From: Flavobacteriaceae bacterium
GTDB taxonomy: Bacteria > Bacteroidota > Bacteroidia > Flavobacteriales > Flavobacteriaceae
Assembly: GCA_029238515.1 (NCBI GenBank)
Contig: JAQWFW010000006.1
Coordinates: forward strand, 1 to 64,000
Direction of reading: 5' to 3'
DNA length: 64,000 nt
Shown: positions 44,201 through 52,478 of the stretch, in pieces
Numbering within the stretch: position 1 is the stretch's first letter
Layout: the number at the start of each line of letters is the position of its first letter
Program-made: the position numbers and the translations under genes
The notes under the pieces: model-generated
The model's database searches: none
What the model was told of the DNA's origin: nothing
The model's input: only the letters and a program-made list of their open reading frames with translations

Positions 44201-45633
44201 CCCAATTGTGTGTTGACAGTATACTCATTCCCTTCGATAAGCTTTCTTGCATTTTCTAATTTCCCATAATCGAACCCTTCATTCACTCCTGTGGGAAGAA
44301 AACCAGATTGTGCCGTTGCAATATCACGTATAGCATCTGTAAGTTGCGATCCTGGACCGCCAATATTTGTGGGGTCAAAATCATTGTTTGCGTTGTTTGG
44401 ATATGCATTTGGCCCAACATTGACAAATCCAGTTGGTGGAACCGCCAATCCAATTCTTGAAGATTCTCCTAAATCTTGTAAGGCCAAAACATTACGCATA
44501 TTTTGTGTTTGATTGGTTCTGTTGGTCACCCAAACCTCTATTCTTGTAATTTGAACCTGTGAGTTTATAAAAGGGTAATTCGCAAGTGCTTCATCGTAAT
44601 GATCTCTAAAATATTGAGCCAAGAAAAAATGTCTGTTTTCGTCGTAATCTAGCCCAAAAAAATCGAACTCTTGTAGCGTCCCTCCTCCTTGAGCAACGAT
44701 ACTTCGCGTTTCTGATTGTTGTTCAGAAAAAACACCTGTTATTGTTGTTTTTCCAAACTGCAACTGTGCTTTTACCCCAAACAAGCTTTGCGCACCTCTT
44801 ATCAGAGAACTGTTGAGTGGCATACTAACATTACCAACTTCTAGCTTTTTTAGAATAGTATCATCATTTCCGCTGTAATTTTTAAGCCCTTGGGTTTTGT
44901 CTTTCAAATCTGTGGCCTTTTTCAGCCCTTTCCCAATGGTTTCATTTTTGGAAATTTCATCAATAGCTGTAGCAGTGGGGTCAAATTCTAATTTGATTAA
45001 ATTTTGAAAATCAAAAGTCGATTGCGTGTCATAATTAGCATTGACTTGCAAACGAGTTCCAACTTTCCCCATCATACTTAGACTAATCCGTTGATCAAAA
45101 TCAAAAGTGAAATTACTTTGATTTCTTGGTGAAAATGCTGGATTTTCTTGTTTTGTATACATCACTCCAAGATCCATTTCTACAGAACCTTGTGGCACAA
45201 CCGATATGACGTTTCCACCAAAAATTGTTTCAAAAAATTTAGAGTTGACGTACAAATCAGGAATTAAGTTTTTCTTAGCGTCTTCTGCACCTTCTTTTTT
45301 ACCGTCAAAAGCATCTAACTTTTCTTTGTAGTAACTCTTAAGATTCTCTTTTTGAACCAATGCCTGAAATTCTTTAGGGGTAAGAATTACGGGGTAATTT
45401 ATATTAAAATCACCAACTTTTGAAGTATAATAATAGCGATCAGTAATCGGATCATAAGTGTACTGATTTACAACACTTGCAGGGTTTGGAGGATTGATGT
45501 CTCTAAACGAAAATGTTGTTGATGTAGAATCCCGAACTGTTGGAGTTTGTTGCGCCCACAATATAGAGCTGAAGCTGAAGAATAAAGCAACAGCAAAATA
45601 TTTAAGATTTATTTTTGGGCTAAAAATTTTCAA
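38296..45633 (-). CDS. sprA: Type IX secretion system translocon protein SprA
   Basis: A 2445-residue outer membrane protein. SprA forms the very large 36-strand barrel of the type IX translocon in Flavobacterium johnsoniae and is needed for gliding. A signal peptide ends near LWAQ. Two N-terminal SprA repeat regions follow, and the barrel fills the rest, ending in TLRYNFGN. It starts 6 nt after the ruvA stop. It should export the type B protein at the left end and other substrates. The frame is intact along its whole length. Confidence 0.97.
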   Translation of the reverse strand: MKIFSPKINLKYFAVALFFSFSSILWAQQTPTVRDSTSTTFSFRDINPPNPASVVNQYTYDPITDRYYYTSKVGDFNINYPVILTPKEFQALVQKENLKSYYKEKLDAFDGKKEGAEDAKKNLIPDLYVNSKFFETIFGGNVISVVPQGSVEMDLGVMYTKQENPAFSPRNQSNFTFDFDQRISLSMMGKVGTRLQVNANYDTQSTFDFQNLIKLEFDPTATAIDEISKNETIGKGLKKATDLKDKTQGLKNYSGNDDTILKKLEVGNVSMPLNSSLIRGAQSLFGVKAQLQFGKTTITGVFSEQQSETRSIVAQGGGTLQEFDFFGLDYDENRHFFLAQYFRDHYDEALANYPFINSQVQITRIEVWVTNRTNQTQNMRNVLALQDLGESSRIGLAVPPTGFVNVGPNAYPNNANNDFDPTNIGGPGSQLTDAIRDIATAQSGFLPTGVNEGFDYGKLENARKLIEGNEYTVNTQLGYISLNQRLQNDEVLAVAFQFTVGGEVYQVGEFANDGLNATDVNTDPITGNQVVNNQSLVLKMLKSAVTNVDLPIWDLMMKNVYDTGAYQLSQEDFRLNIFYNETSSLNFISPVSGTPFPTPIGNEDPINETPLIRLFNFDRLNFNNDPQNKGDGFFDFVPGITVIPQNGKIIFTKTEPFGAYLFETLRLDPSENYQSDEATPGAYNANQQKYVYKSLYSETKTAALQDSEKNKFQIRGRYKSTGGSGIPIGAFNVPRGSVKVTAGGRVLVEGVDYTVNYQIGTVQILDPSLQSSNTPIQVSVENNSVFGQQTKRFTGFNVEHQFNENFVLGATLLNLNERPITQKANYGTEPINNTIMGFNGNYSTEVPFLTRMANKLPNIDTDATSNLSVRGEFAYLKPGAPKGTDFNNEVTSYIDDFEGTQNGISLLAPQSWFLSSRPRDLGRVYAEGNEDDNGYQNGFDRALLNWYTVDPIFYSSQRPGEITDDDISDLYTRRIFIDELFPEIDLVTGQYTVINSLDLVYRPTERGPYNYQQGAEDGILDNPQNSGAGISRQLTSTDFEQANVEYVEFWLMDPFLNTPTNPGGKLVLNLGNISEDVIKDGKKQYENGLPSDGNVSLLPPSAWGTVTPQNQSLIYAFSTQGQERANQDVGLDGYDDLEEKNTTDARFSAFANLSDPANDNYTYYLNTSGDIFNRYKRYNGLEGNSPDVFTDTNRGSTTQPDVEDINRDNTMNTIDSYFEYEIDITSSALNNPNSPYIVDRKSITSITLPNGSQSGNINWYQFRIPLTEFTNAVGGISDFRSIRFTRLYLKDFTETTVLRFGTFDLVRSDWRRFLQSMDGDSDAATLLESTDFSVGIVGIQENDGSYVSPPNVQREQLNNNNTIVRQNEQSLVVDVCDLERRDSRAVFKNINVDMRQYKKVKMFIHAEDGETDSFEQGELVAFVRMGNDFTQNYYQLELPLRKSSGATGASASEVWPEYNELDISLELLEKIKALGISQGTLTNEDPTFYNVIDGVLQETPVGEFSPFSLDINSTQTEAPFEQRIAIKGNPNFGDIRTLMIGVKNIGTTDQCAEVWFNELRIADMDNEGGWAAIMSMDTNIADFMNVNATAKRSTTGFGNIDQGPNERSREDLKQYDFVTNMNVGQLLPKKWGLQIPFNYGQSEILITPEYDQQYKDLKLQNRLDAAESNEERDRIRMQSEDYTKRKSINFIGVKKQRTGDAKPRVYDVENLTLNYSYNEMKHRDFEIENSLDQNVRVGANYTYSFQPLNFEPFKKNDSLFKGKYWKIIKDFNLNLLPYSLTINSDIIRQFNSQKFRDADLGANNITVDELIRRNYTFDLQYTLNYQLTKGLSFNFTSSNNHIVRNYFINDDLNGDQDPTLGVWDRFFDFGDPNRHSQQLGINYKLPLDKIPTLNFITANYSYTGDFLWTKGSDIFGQLNVNGQTYDLGNSISNANQHNLNTSFDMRKLYRYLGVKKSRSRRPSRVQSNTDASKRRGSNKKFNLKDFGIGLLTSINRMQVNYAESNSSFLPGYLPTPGFIGTMKPTLGYTMGSQRDVRQIAAQNGWLTTFDQFNQQYSETHNEILDYAINTEPISDLKIDFTGGKTYATNFTENFNTTDTSGDGLSNTYNALIQNTFGNFNISTSLIRTAFSKSDEVRSAPFEDFKTNRLEIASRLAQQFYGNTGYATDSEGYPLGFGKNSQSVLLPAFLSAYSGKKANKISLDAFRDIPIPNWTLKYTGFMKNKWFKKHFRRFSVTHGYRASYTINQFRTNLDYKAADPSLDYASQNPNVLDQSGNFKAQTLFSNVNLVEQFSPLIKIDFEMKNSVKLSTEIKKDRSLSISFDNNLLTEIQGYEYIFGLGYRIKDLRIRSKLAGPRRIIKSDLNMKADLSIRNNKTIIRYLDLDNNQVSAGQTIWSLKYAADYAFSKNLTAIFYFDYAFSEYAISTAFPQTTIRSGFTLRYNFGN

Positions 45634-45639
45634 TAGTTT

Positions 45640-46221
45640 TTATAAATTTTTTAGGGCTTCTTTGATGATTAGTTCTACAGATGCATCAGGGTGTTGTGTC
45701 AAAATTTTTCCAACCACTCTTTCAGATTGTTTCTTAACAAATCCTAACACCTCCAAAGCAGATAACGCTTCATCTTTGTTTGTATTGCTCGACATGGCAA
45801 TTGTTTCGTCAATATCATAAATTTTAAGCACTTTATCTTTAAGGTCAATGATGACACGCTGTGCTGTTTTTAGGCCTATCCCTTTGACGGACTGTATCAG
45901 TGCAACGTCTTCTGATGCGATGCCTTCGCGCACTTGCTTTGGTGTCAATGAAGACAACATTGTCCGAGCCGTATTGGTGCCTATTCCACTAACTGAGATC
46001 AAAAGTCTGAAAATTTCTCGCTCAGCGGATGTTGCAAATCCATACAACTGTTGTGCATCTTCTTTGACTTGGAAATGAGTAAGTAATTTGATGTGCTCAT
46101 CATCGGACAACTGTGAAAAAGTATGTAGCGAAATGTGAATAAAATAACCTAGACCGTTACAATCGACAACAACATTTGTTGGTGATTTTTCTACTAACTT
46201 TCCACTAATGTGAGTGATCAT
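45640..46221 (-). CDS. ruvA: Holliday junction branch migration protein RuvA
   Basis: A 193-residue DNA-binding subunit of RuvAB, which moves Holliday junctions in recombination and repair. An N-terminal OB fold (about 1-62) is followed by tandem helix-hairpin-helix motifs (SVSGIGTNTA and SVKGIGLKTAQR) and a C-terminal helical domain (about 145-193) that contacts RuvB. It is first in the operon with sprA, gcvH, vanZ and tonB. ruvB is separate at 49563-50585, as in many Bacteroidota. Confidence 0.97.
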   Translation of the reverse strand: MITHISGKLVEKSPTNVVVDCNGLGYFIHISLHTFSQLSDDEHIKLLTHFQVKEDAQQLYGFATSAEREIFRLLISVSGIGTNTARTMLSSLTPKQVREGIASEDVALIQSVKGIGLKTAQRVIIDLKDKVLKIYDIDETIAMSSNTNKDEALSALEVLGFVKKQSERVVGKILTQHPDASVELIIKEALKNL

Positions 46222-46240
46222 GCTTTAAAACTTAGATTAT

Positions 46241-46248
46241 CAAATGTA
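46241..46248 (-). promoter_or_regulatory. Predicted -7 box for ruvA-sprA-gcvH-vanZ-tonB
   Basis: TACATTTG on the minus strand, 19 nt before ATG 46221. No obvious -33 element. Confidence 0.55.
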
Positions 46249-46293
46249 CTAAAATTATAGTATTTTTTGAGAAGAAAATATATGGAGTTAAAA

Positions 46294-48570
46294 TTACTTC
46301 TTTTCTTTTTGCTGTGCATCAATCACAGCAACGGCTGTCATGTTGACAATTTCATCGACGCTCGCCCCAAATTGAATGATATGGACTGGCTTTCGTAGGC
46401 CCATCATTATAGGTCCAATGGACTCCGCTTTGTTGAGTTCTTTTAGCATTTTATAGGTGATGTTTGCCGACTCTAAGTTTGGGAAGATAAGGGCATTTAC
46501 TTTTTTATTTGCCAGTTTAGAAAACGGAAAGTTAGCTTTTAGCATCTCGCTGTTAAGTGCAAAATCCGTTTGAAGCTCTCCATCAACAGACAAATCTGGA
46601 TGTCTGCGGTGCAAATACGAAACGGCCTCGCGTACTTTTGTTGCTGTCTGATCCTTTGACGATCCAAAGTTAGAGTAAGAAAGCAATGCCATCACAGGAG
46701 TGATCCCAAACATCTTCACAACACCAGATGTCATTTGTGTGATCTTAATTAAATCATGAGCTGTAGGATTAATATTTATAGCGGTATCACTCAAAAATAG
46801 TGGTCCTCTGCGTGTGATCATTACATTTGTTGTGGCTATTCTTGTCGATCCTGGCGCAAGACCAATCAAATCAAGCATTGGCTTTACGATAGAAGGATAA
46901 CTTCTAGAGTATCCTGTAATCAAAGCGTCGGCATCGCCTTCGTTGACCATCATAGCAGCGTAATAATTTCGTTCACGCATCAGTTTTTGAGCAGACAAAA
47001 GCGTTTGTCCACGACGTTCTTGCTGTTTCCAAAACGCCTCTCCATACTTGTTCTTTTGATCTATATGATCTTCATCTTTTGGGTCAATAATAGGTACATC
47101 TGCATCAAATTCGAGTTCATCTTTTAGGCGTTCTATTTGCTTTTTATTTCCTAATAGAATTGGCTGTGCTATTCCTTCTTCAAAAACAATTTGTGCTGCT
47201 TTTAAAACATCCAACTGATCGGCTTCGGCAAATACAACTCGCTTAGGATTTAATCGTGCTCGATTGAACAGCAATCGAACTATTTTATTATCAGCATCCA
47301 TTCGATCCAAAAGTGTTTCTTCATATTTTTCCCAATCTGATATAGGAAATTGCGCTACACCACTGTCCATAGCAGCTTTGGCTACAGCAGGGGGTATTTT
47401 TGCAATTAATCTGGGGTCAAATGGTTTTGGAATGATGTAGTCGTTTCCAAAAGCAAGACGCATTTCACCATATGCGATATTGACTTGTTCGGGAACGGGC
47501 TCTTTGGCTAATTCTGCAAGTGCAACAACTGCTGCTTTTTTCATGGCCTCATTGATGGTTGTTGCTCGAACATCTAACGCGCCGCGGAATATGAAAGGAA
47601 ACCCTAATACGTTGTTGACCTGATTAGGATTGTCACTTCTTCCTGTTGCCATAATGATGTCATCTCTTGTTTTTATGGCTAAATCATAGGTGATTTCTGG
47701 GTCTGGATTGGCCATTGCAAATACAATTGGATTTTTGGCCATGGAAGTCAACATTTCAGGAGTTACAATGTTTGAAGTAGAAAGGCCAATAAATACATCG
47801 GCTTGGCGCATAGCATCTTCCAAAGTATCTATTTTTTTGGATGTTGCAAATTCTGCTTTTTGCGAAGTCAGTGAAGGACGATCTTGACGAATCACCCCTT
47901 TACTGTCGAGCATAACGATGTTTTCGCGCTTTGCACCAAAAGACATATATAGTCGAGTACAAGAAATGGCGGCGGCACCAGCGCCACTTACCACAATTTG
48001 TACGTCTTCAATTTTTTTATCGGCCAATTCTAATGCATTGATAAGAGCTGCTGCAGAAATAATAGCAGTCCCATGTTGATCGTCGTGCATCACCGGAATG
48101 TTTAGTTCTTCTTTGAGACGTCTTTCGATTTCAAAGGCCTCTGGCGCTTTGATGTCCTCAAGATTTATACCACCAAAAGTTGGTGCAATATTTTTGACTG
48201 TATTGATGAATTCGTCTATGTTTTCTGTATCAACTTCAATATCAAAAACATCGATATCTGCGAAAATTTTAAACAATAGTCCTTTTCCTTCCATCACTGG
48301 TTTTGAAGCTTCTGGTCCAATATTGCCAAGTCCCAAAACTGCTGTCCCGTTAGAAATAACTGCTACTAAATTCCCTTTGGATGTGTATTTGTATGCTTCT
48401 GCGGGGTTTTGTTGAATTTCTAGACAAGGTGCGGCAACACCAGGTGAGTAGGCCAAAGATAAATCTCTTTGGGTAGCATATTTTTTAGTTGGAACAACTT
48501 GAATTTTTCCTGGATTTGGTTTAGCATGATATGCTAAAGCTTCTAAATCGTGTCTTGTTAGTTTTGCCAT
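46294..48570 (-). CDS. maeB: NADP-dependent malic enzyme with phosphotransacetylase-like domain
   Basis: A 758-residue MaeB-type protein. The N-terminal malic enzyme domain (about 1-430) converts malate to pyruvate and carbon dioxide; NAD(P)-binding motifs include VSGAGAAAISC near 190. The C-terminal domain (about 430-758) is phosphotransacetylase-like and in this family usually regulates activity rather than acting on acetyl phosphate. It has its own predicted -7 box, overlapped by an 8-bp inverted repeat. The upstream neighbour is queG. Confidence 0.96.
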   Translation of the reverse strand: MAKLTRHDLEALAYHAKPNPGKIQVVPTKKYATQRDLSLAYSPGVAAPCLEIQQNPAEAYKYTSKGNLVAVISNGTAVLGLGNIGPEASKPVMEGKGLLFKIFADIDVFDIEVDTENIDEFINTVKNIAPTFGGINLEDIKAPEAFEIERRLKEELNIPVMHDDQHGTAIISAAALINALELADKKIEDVQIVVSGAGAAAISCTRLYMSFGAKRENIVMLDSKGVIRQDRPSLTSQKAEFATSKKIDTLEDAMRQADVFIGLSTSNIVTPEMLTSMAKNPIVFAMANPDPEITYDLAIKTRDDIIMATGRSDNPNQVNNVLGFPFIFRGALDVRATTINEAMKKAAVVALAELAKEPVPEQVNIAYGEMRLAFGNDYIIPKPFDPRLIAKIPPAVAKAAMDSGVAQFPISDWEKYEETLLDRMDADNKIVRLLFNRARLNPKRVVFAEADQLDVLKAAQIVFEEGIAQPILLGNKKQIERLKDELEFDADVPIIDPKDEDHIDQKNKYGEAFWKQQERRGQTLLSAQKLMRERNYYAAMMVNEGDADALITGYSRSYPSIVKPMLDLIGLAPGSTRIATTNVMITRRGPLFLSDTAININPTAHDLIKITQMTSGVVKMFGITPVMALLSYSNFGSSKDQTATKVREAVSYLHRRHPDLSVDGELQTDFALNSEMLKANFPFSKLANKKVNALIFPNLESANITYKMLKELNKAESIGPIMMGLRKPVHIIQFGASVDEIVNMTAVAVIDAQQKEKK

Positions 48571-48587
48571 AAAGTCGGTTATTGTTT

Positions 48588-48613
48588 AAGGATACAAAGT
48601 TAGTAGTATCCTT
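48588..48613 (-). promoter_or_regulatory. maeB promoter with overlapping inverted repeat
   Basis: A full-match -7 box (TAACTTTG, minus strand, 48595-48602) lies 24 nt before ATG 48570. A perfect 8-bp inverted repeat, AAGGATAC and GTATCCTT (48588-48595 and 48606-48613, 10-nt spacer), straddles it. No T-run follows, so it looks like an operator rather than a terminator. Confidence 0.55.
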
Positions 48614-48632
48614 GTAATGAGAAAAATTTTGT

Positions 48633-49559
48633 TTAATCTTTTAAAAACTTAATATTTCTGGTTAATCCTGTATATTTTGTTCGTTTGACCGCAGATTTTT
48701 TAAATACTTTGTTAAAGGTTTCTTGTGTAATTTCCTCCCAATCTTTCTTAGTCATAGAAAGTAATTCTGGTTTCGGATTGAAAAGTGGTTCGTTATGTTG
48801 TTTGGAAAATCGATTCCACGGACAAACATCTTGACATACATCACAACCAAACATCCAGTTGTCAAATTTGCCTTTCATATCGGTTGGAATATTTTCTTTC
48901 AATTCGATTGTAAAATATGATATGCACTTGCTACCATCCACGCTGTAAGGTTCAGTAATGGCATCTGTTGGACATGCGTCTATACAAGCTGTGCATGTGC
49001 CACAATGGTCGGTCACTGCATGATCGGATTCCAGTTCCAAATCAATTATAAGTTCTGCCAGAAAATAAAAGGATCCTGCTTTTTGTGTAAGTATATTACT
49101 GTGTTTTCCTATCCATCCTAATCCAGATTTTTTGGCCCATGCTTTTTCCAAAATGGGTGCAGAATCTACAAAAGCACGGCCATGCACATCCCCTATTTCT
49201 TCTTTGATAAATTCTAGAAGTTGATTCAACTTATCTTTAATAACATAGTGATAATCAATGCCATAGGCATATTTGCTGATCTTTGGTGCTTTGGAGTCTT
49301 GTTGTAGATTTTCACTAAAGTAATTATAAGTAAGTGATACCACACTTTTTGATCCTTCAACAAGTAATGTAGGGTCTAAGCGCTTATCGAAGTGATTTTC
49401 CATATAGTGCATTTTTCCATGCTTATTTTGGTTTAACCAACTTTCCAAGCGAAAGGCCTCTTCTTCCAAAAATTCTGCTTTACTAATACCACAAGATAAA
49501 AAACCGAGGCGTTTGGCTTCGGTTTTAATAAGTGTAGTGTAGTGTGTCTTTTTTGACAT
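48633..49559 (-). CDS. queG: Epoxyqueuosine reductase
   Basis: A 308-residue enzyme for the last step of queuosine synthesis on tRNA, reducing epoxyqueuosine. An N-terminal cobalamin-binding domain precedes two [4Fe-4S] clusters, seen as [12 protein letters not shown] and [10 protein letters not shown]. Length fits the family minus the optional HEAT repeats. It starts 3 nt after the ruvB stop, so ruvB and queG are co-transcribed. The queuosine pathway genes upstream (queC, D, E, A) are not in the window. Confidence 0.95.
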   Translation of the reverse strand: MSKKTHYTTLIKTEAKRLGFLSCGISKAEFLEEEAFRLESWLNQNKHGKMHYMENHFDKRLDPTLLVEGSKSVVSLTYNYFSENLQQDSKAPKISKYAYGIDYHYVIKDKLNQLLEFIKEEIGDVHGRAFVDSAPILEKAWAKKSGLGWIGKHSNILTQKAGSFYFLAELIIDLELESDHAVTDHCGTCTACIDACPTDAITEPYSVDGSKCISYFTIELKENIPTDMKGKFDNWMFGCDVCQDVCPWNRFSKQHNEPLFNPKPELLSMTKKDWEEITQETFNKVFKKSAVKRTKYTGLTRNIKFLKD

Positions 49560-49562
49560 GCT

Positions 49563-50585
49563 CTAAAACAATCCAGTTTGAATATCTCCTTTTTTACGGC
49601 CAAGATGGGTATATGCTAGTTCTGTGACTTCTCTACCTCTTGGGGTACGCATAATAAATCCTTGCTGAATAAGGAATGGTTCGTAAACTTCTTCAATGGT
49701 TTCTGGACTTTCACTAACTGCGGTAGCAATGGTAGTGATTCCTACAGGGCCACCCTTAAATTTATCTATAATTGTAGTCAAAATTTTGTTGTCCATATCG
49801 TCTAACCCATGGGCATCAACATTGAGTGCTTTCAGACTAAATTTGGCGATTTCTATATCAATTTTACCATTGCCTTTTATTTGTGCAAAATCTCGAACAC
49901 GTCTAAGTAATGCATTGGCTATTCGAGGTGTTCCTCGACTTCGCCCAGCAATTTCGATGGCTGCTTCAAAGCTAATTGGCACATTCAATATCTGAGCGCT
50001 ACGCTGTAGTATTGTTGATAGTAGCTCTGTAGAATAATATTCCAAACGACTACTGATGCCGAAACGAGCGCGCATAGGCGCCGTTAGCAAACCCGAACGC
50101 GTGGTTGCCCCTACCAAAGTAAAAGGATTCAAATTGATCTGAACTGTACGTGCATTGGGGCCAGATTCAATCATAATATCGATTTTGTAATCTTCCATAG
50201 CTGAGTACAAATACTCTTCGACAATAGGACTCAAGCGGTGAATTTCATCAATAAACAAAACATCGCGATCTTCCAAATTGGTAAGTAATCCTGCCAAGTC
50301 GCCGGGCTTGTCTAAAACAGGCCCTGAAGTGACTTTTATTCCTACGCCCAGTTCATTGGCCAAAATATGCGCTAAGGTTGTTTTTCCGAGACCTGGAGGA
50401 CCATGAAAAAGGGTGTGGTCTAAGGCTTCATCACGTTCTACAGCTGCTTTTACAAATATTTGTAAGTTCTCTAGTACTTGGTCTTGCCCAGAAAAGTCAT
50501 CAAATGTAAGTGGTCTTAACGCTTTTTCAATGTCGTGTTCTTCTGAAGAAAAATTGTCGCCTGTTGGATCAAGGTGTTGATTCAT
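49563..50585 (-). CDS. ruvB: Holliday junction DNA helicase RuvB
   Basis: A 340-residue AAA+ motor of RuvAB. Marks are the Walker [10 protein letters not shown] near 62-70, the Walker [10 protein letters not shown] near 112-120, a sensor ATTRSG and a C-terminal winged helix ([16 protein letters not shown]). Length matches E. coli RuvB (336). It precedes queG by 3 nt. A -7 box ends 5 nt before its ATG, so its transcript is predicted to be leaderless. Confidence 0.98.
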   Translation of the reverse strand: MNQHLDPTGDNFSSEEHDIEKALRPLTFDDFSGQDQVLENLQIFVKAAVERDEALDHTLFHGPPGLGKTTLAHILANELGVGIKVTSGPVLDKPGDLAGLLTNLEDRDVLFIDEIHRLSPIVEEYLYSAMEDYKIDIMIESGPNARTVQINLNPFTLVGATTRSGLLTAPMRARFGISSRLEYYSTELLSTILQRSAQILNVPISFEAAIEIAGRSRGTPRIANALLRRVRDFAQIKGNGKIDIEIAKFSLKALNVDAHGLDDMDNKILTTIIDKFKGGPVGITTIATAVSESPETIEEVYEPFLIQQGFIMRTPRGREVTELAYTHLGRKKGDIQTGLF

Positions 50586-50590
50586 AGTAA

Positions 50591-50598
50591 CAAATATA
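50591..50598 (-). promoter_or_regulatory. Predicted -7 box for ruvB-queG
   Basis: TATATTTG on the minus strand, with 5 nt to ATG 50585. The terminator of the upstream respiratory operon lies directly behind it. Confidence 0.55.
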
Positions 50599-50600
50599 AG

Positions 50601-50632
50601 AAAAAGCCCTTCTCGTTTGAGAAAGGCTTTCT
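50601..50632 (-). terminator. Terminator after the act-cox operon
   Basis: A 12-bp stem (50603-50614 with 50619-50630, including a G-T pair on the minus strand) with a 4-nt loop, followed by T-rich sequence. It lies 27 nt after the coxA stop and directly behind the ruvB -7 box. Confidence 0.88.
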
Positions 50633-50657
50633 AAATATATTATGAAGTAACTAACAG

Positions 50658-52451
50658 TTAATGTTGTAACTCTTCTTCTCCGTCTTTGAGAGGAATATTT
50701 TGTGGCACAAAATCTTCGTCATGTCCTGGTTTGCTGTAATCGTATGCCCAACGGTGAACATGTGGGATTTCTCCTGGCCAGTTTCCATGCATATGCTCTA
50801 CAGGTGCGGTCCATTCCAAAGTATTGGAACGCCATGGGTTTTGCTCTGTTTTCTTTCCATAAAACATACTGTGGATAAAATTGTAAAGGAATACCAATTG
50901 TACAAGTCCTGCAACCAGTGCAAAAATTGTAATGAGTATCTGTACGTTTTGAGTGTCATCGAATAGTGGGAAATTACTGTTGGTATAATATCGTCTTGGT
51001 AGACCCGCCATACCTATAAAATGCATTGGGAAAAACACCCCATAAGCACAAACTGCAGTCACCCAAAAGTGAATGTATCCTAGGTTTTTATTAAGCATAC
51101 GTCCAAACATTTTTGGGAACCAATGGTATACCCCAGCAAAGAGCCCATAAAGTGCAGATATCCCCATTACTAAATGGAAATGTGCGACTACAAAATAAGT
51201 ATCGTGTACGTTGATATCCAAAGCACTATCCCCAAGAATAATCCCTGTGAGTCCTCCTGTGATGAATGTTGATACCAACCCAATTGAAAACAACATGGCA
51301 GGATTCAACTGAAGATTACCTTTCCATAATGTAGTGATGTAATTAAATGCTTTTACTGCCGATGGAATTGCAATAAGTAGTGTTGTAAATGTGAACACCG
51401 ATCCTAAGAATGGATTCATTCCTGAGATAAACATGTGGTGTCCCCAAACTATGGTTGACAAAAAGGCAATTGCTATAATTGATGCCACCATGGCTCTATA
51501 TCCAAAAATTGGTTTGCGCGCATTGGTTGCAATCACTTCCGAGGTAATACCTAAAGCTGGAAGAAGTACGATATATACTTCTGGGTGTCCTAAAAACCAG
51601 AACAAATGCTCGAATAAAACCGGTGATCCTCCTTGATAGTGTAATACTTCCCCTTGAATAAAAATATCTGAAAGGAAAAAAGAAGTTCCAAAACTTCTGT
51701 CCATTATAAGCAAAAGTGCTGCAGACAATAAAACTGGGAATGAAACAACACCGATAACTGCGGTGATAAAGAATGCCCAAATAGTGAGTGGCAATCTTGT
51801 CATAGACATCCCTTTAGTTCTTAGGTTGAGTACCGTAACAATATAGTTTAGTGATCCTAACAGCGATGAAGCAATAAAAATCGCCATAGAAACGAGCCAA
51901 AGCGTCATTCCTGCACCCGATCCTCCTTGTGCTAATGGAAGTGCACTTAGTGGTGGGTATATGGTCCATCCTGCTGCTGCTGGTCCAGCTTCGACAAAAA
52001 GAGAAATTATCATGATTACGCTTGACAAGAAAAAGAGCCAGTACGATATCATATTCAAAAAGCCCGAAGCCATATCTCTTGCGCCAATCTGCAATGGAAT
52101 CAAAAGGTTACTAAATGTTCCACTAAGTCCTGCAGTAAGTACGAAAAACACCATGATGGTTCCATGAATTGTTACCAGTGCCAAATAAATATCGGCATCC
52201 ATAACTCCTCCAGGAGCCCATTTCCCTAACAATGCTTCAAATATTACATTGGGTTTTTCTGGCCAAGCAATTTGCATGCGCATTAGTAAAGACATCAAAA
52301 TTCCAACAATCCCCATAATGATCCCCGTGATTAAGTATTGTTTTGCAATCATTTTGTGATCTTGACTGAAAATATACTTTGTCACAAAAGTTTCTTTGTG
52401 GTGGTGTCCGTGATCGTCTTCGTGTGTATGGGTATCTACATGTGCTGACAT
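50658..52451 (-). CDS. coxA: Cytochrome c oxidase subunit I
   Basis: A 597-residue membrane subunit holding the low-spin heme and the heme-copper oxygen-reducing site. Family marks are WFLGHPEVYIVLLPALG (the His-Tyr pair and the Glu of A-type enzymes), VWGHHMF and VVAHFHLVMG. The short N-terminus is His-rich (seven His in the first 18 residues). It is the final gene of the ACIII-oxidase operon, ending before a terminator. ACIII and oxidase probably form a supercomplex, as shown in F. johnsoniae. The proton pathway type was not fully traced. Confidence 0.96.
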   Translation of the reverse strand: MSAHVDTHTHEDDHGHHHKETFVTKYIFSQDHKMIAKQYLITGIIMGIVGILMSLLMRMQIAWPEKPNVIFEALLGKWAPGGVMDADIYLALVTIHGTIMVFFVLTAGLSGTFSNLLIPLQIGARDMASGFLNMISYWLFFLSSVIMIISLFVEAGPAAAGWTIYPPLSALPLAQGGSGAGMTLWLVSMAIFIASSLLGSLNYIVTVLNLRTKGMSMTRLPLTIWAFFITAVIGVVSFPVLLSAALLLIMDRSFGTSFFLSDIFIQGEVLHYQGGSPVLFEHLFWFLGHPEVYIVLLPALGITSEVIATNARKPIFGYRAMVASIIAIAFLSTIVWGHHMFISGMNPFLGSVFTFTTLLIAIPSAVKAFNYITTLWKGNLQLNPAMLFSIGLVSTFITGGLTGIILGDSALDINVHDTYFVVAHFHLVMGISALYGLFAGVYHWFPKMFGRMLNKNLGYIHFWVTAVCAYGVFFPMHFIGMAGLPRRYYTNSNFPLFDDTQNVQILITIFALVAGLVQLVFLYNFIHSMFYGKKTEQNPWRSNTLEWTAPVEHMHGNWPGEIPHVHRWAYDYSKPGHDEDFVPQNIPLKDGEEELQH

Positions 52452-52478
52452 AATCTTGTGGTGTTGCTTATTAGTAAA

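Noticed and set aside
45494-45820. Open frame of 108 codons spanning the sprA-ruvA junction on the plus strand
   Set aside because: Antisense to two secure genes; no promoter or known domain.
48098-48415. Open frame of 105 codons antisense to maeB
   Set aside because: Shadow of the maeB coding frame; Ser-rich low-information protein with no family marks.
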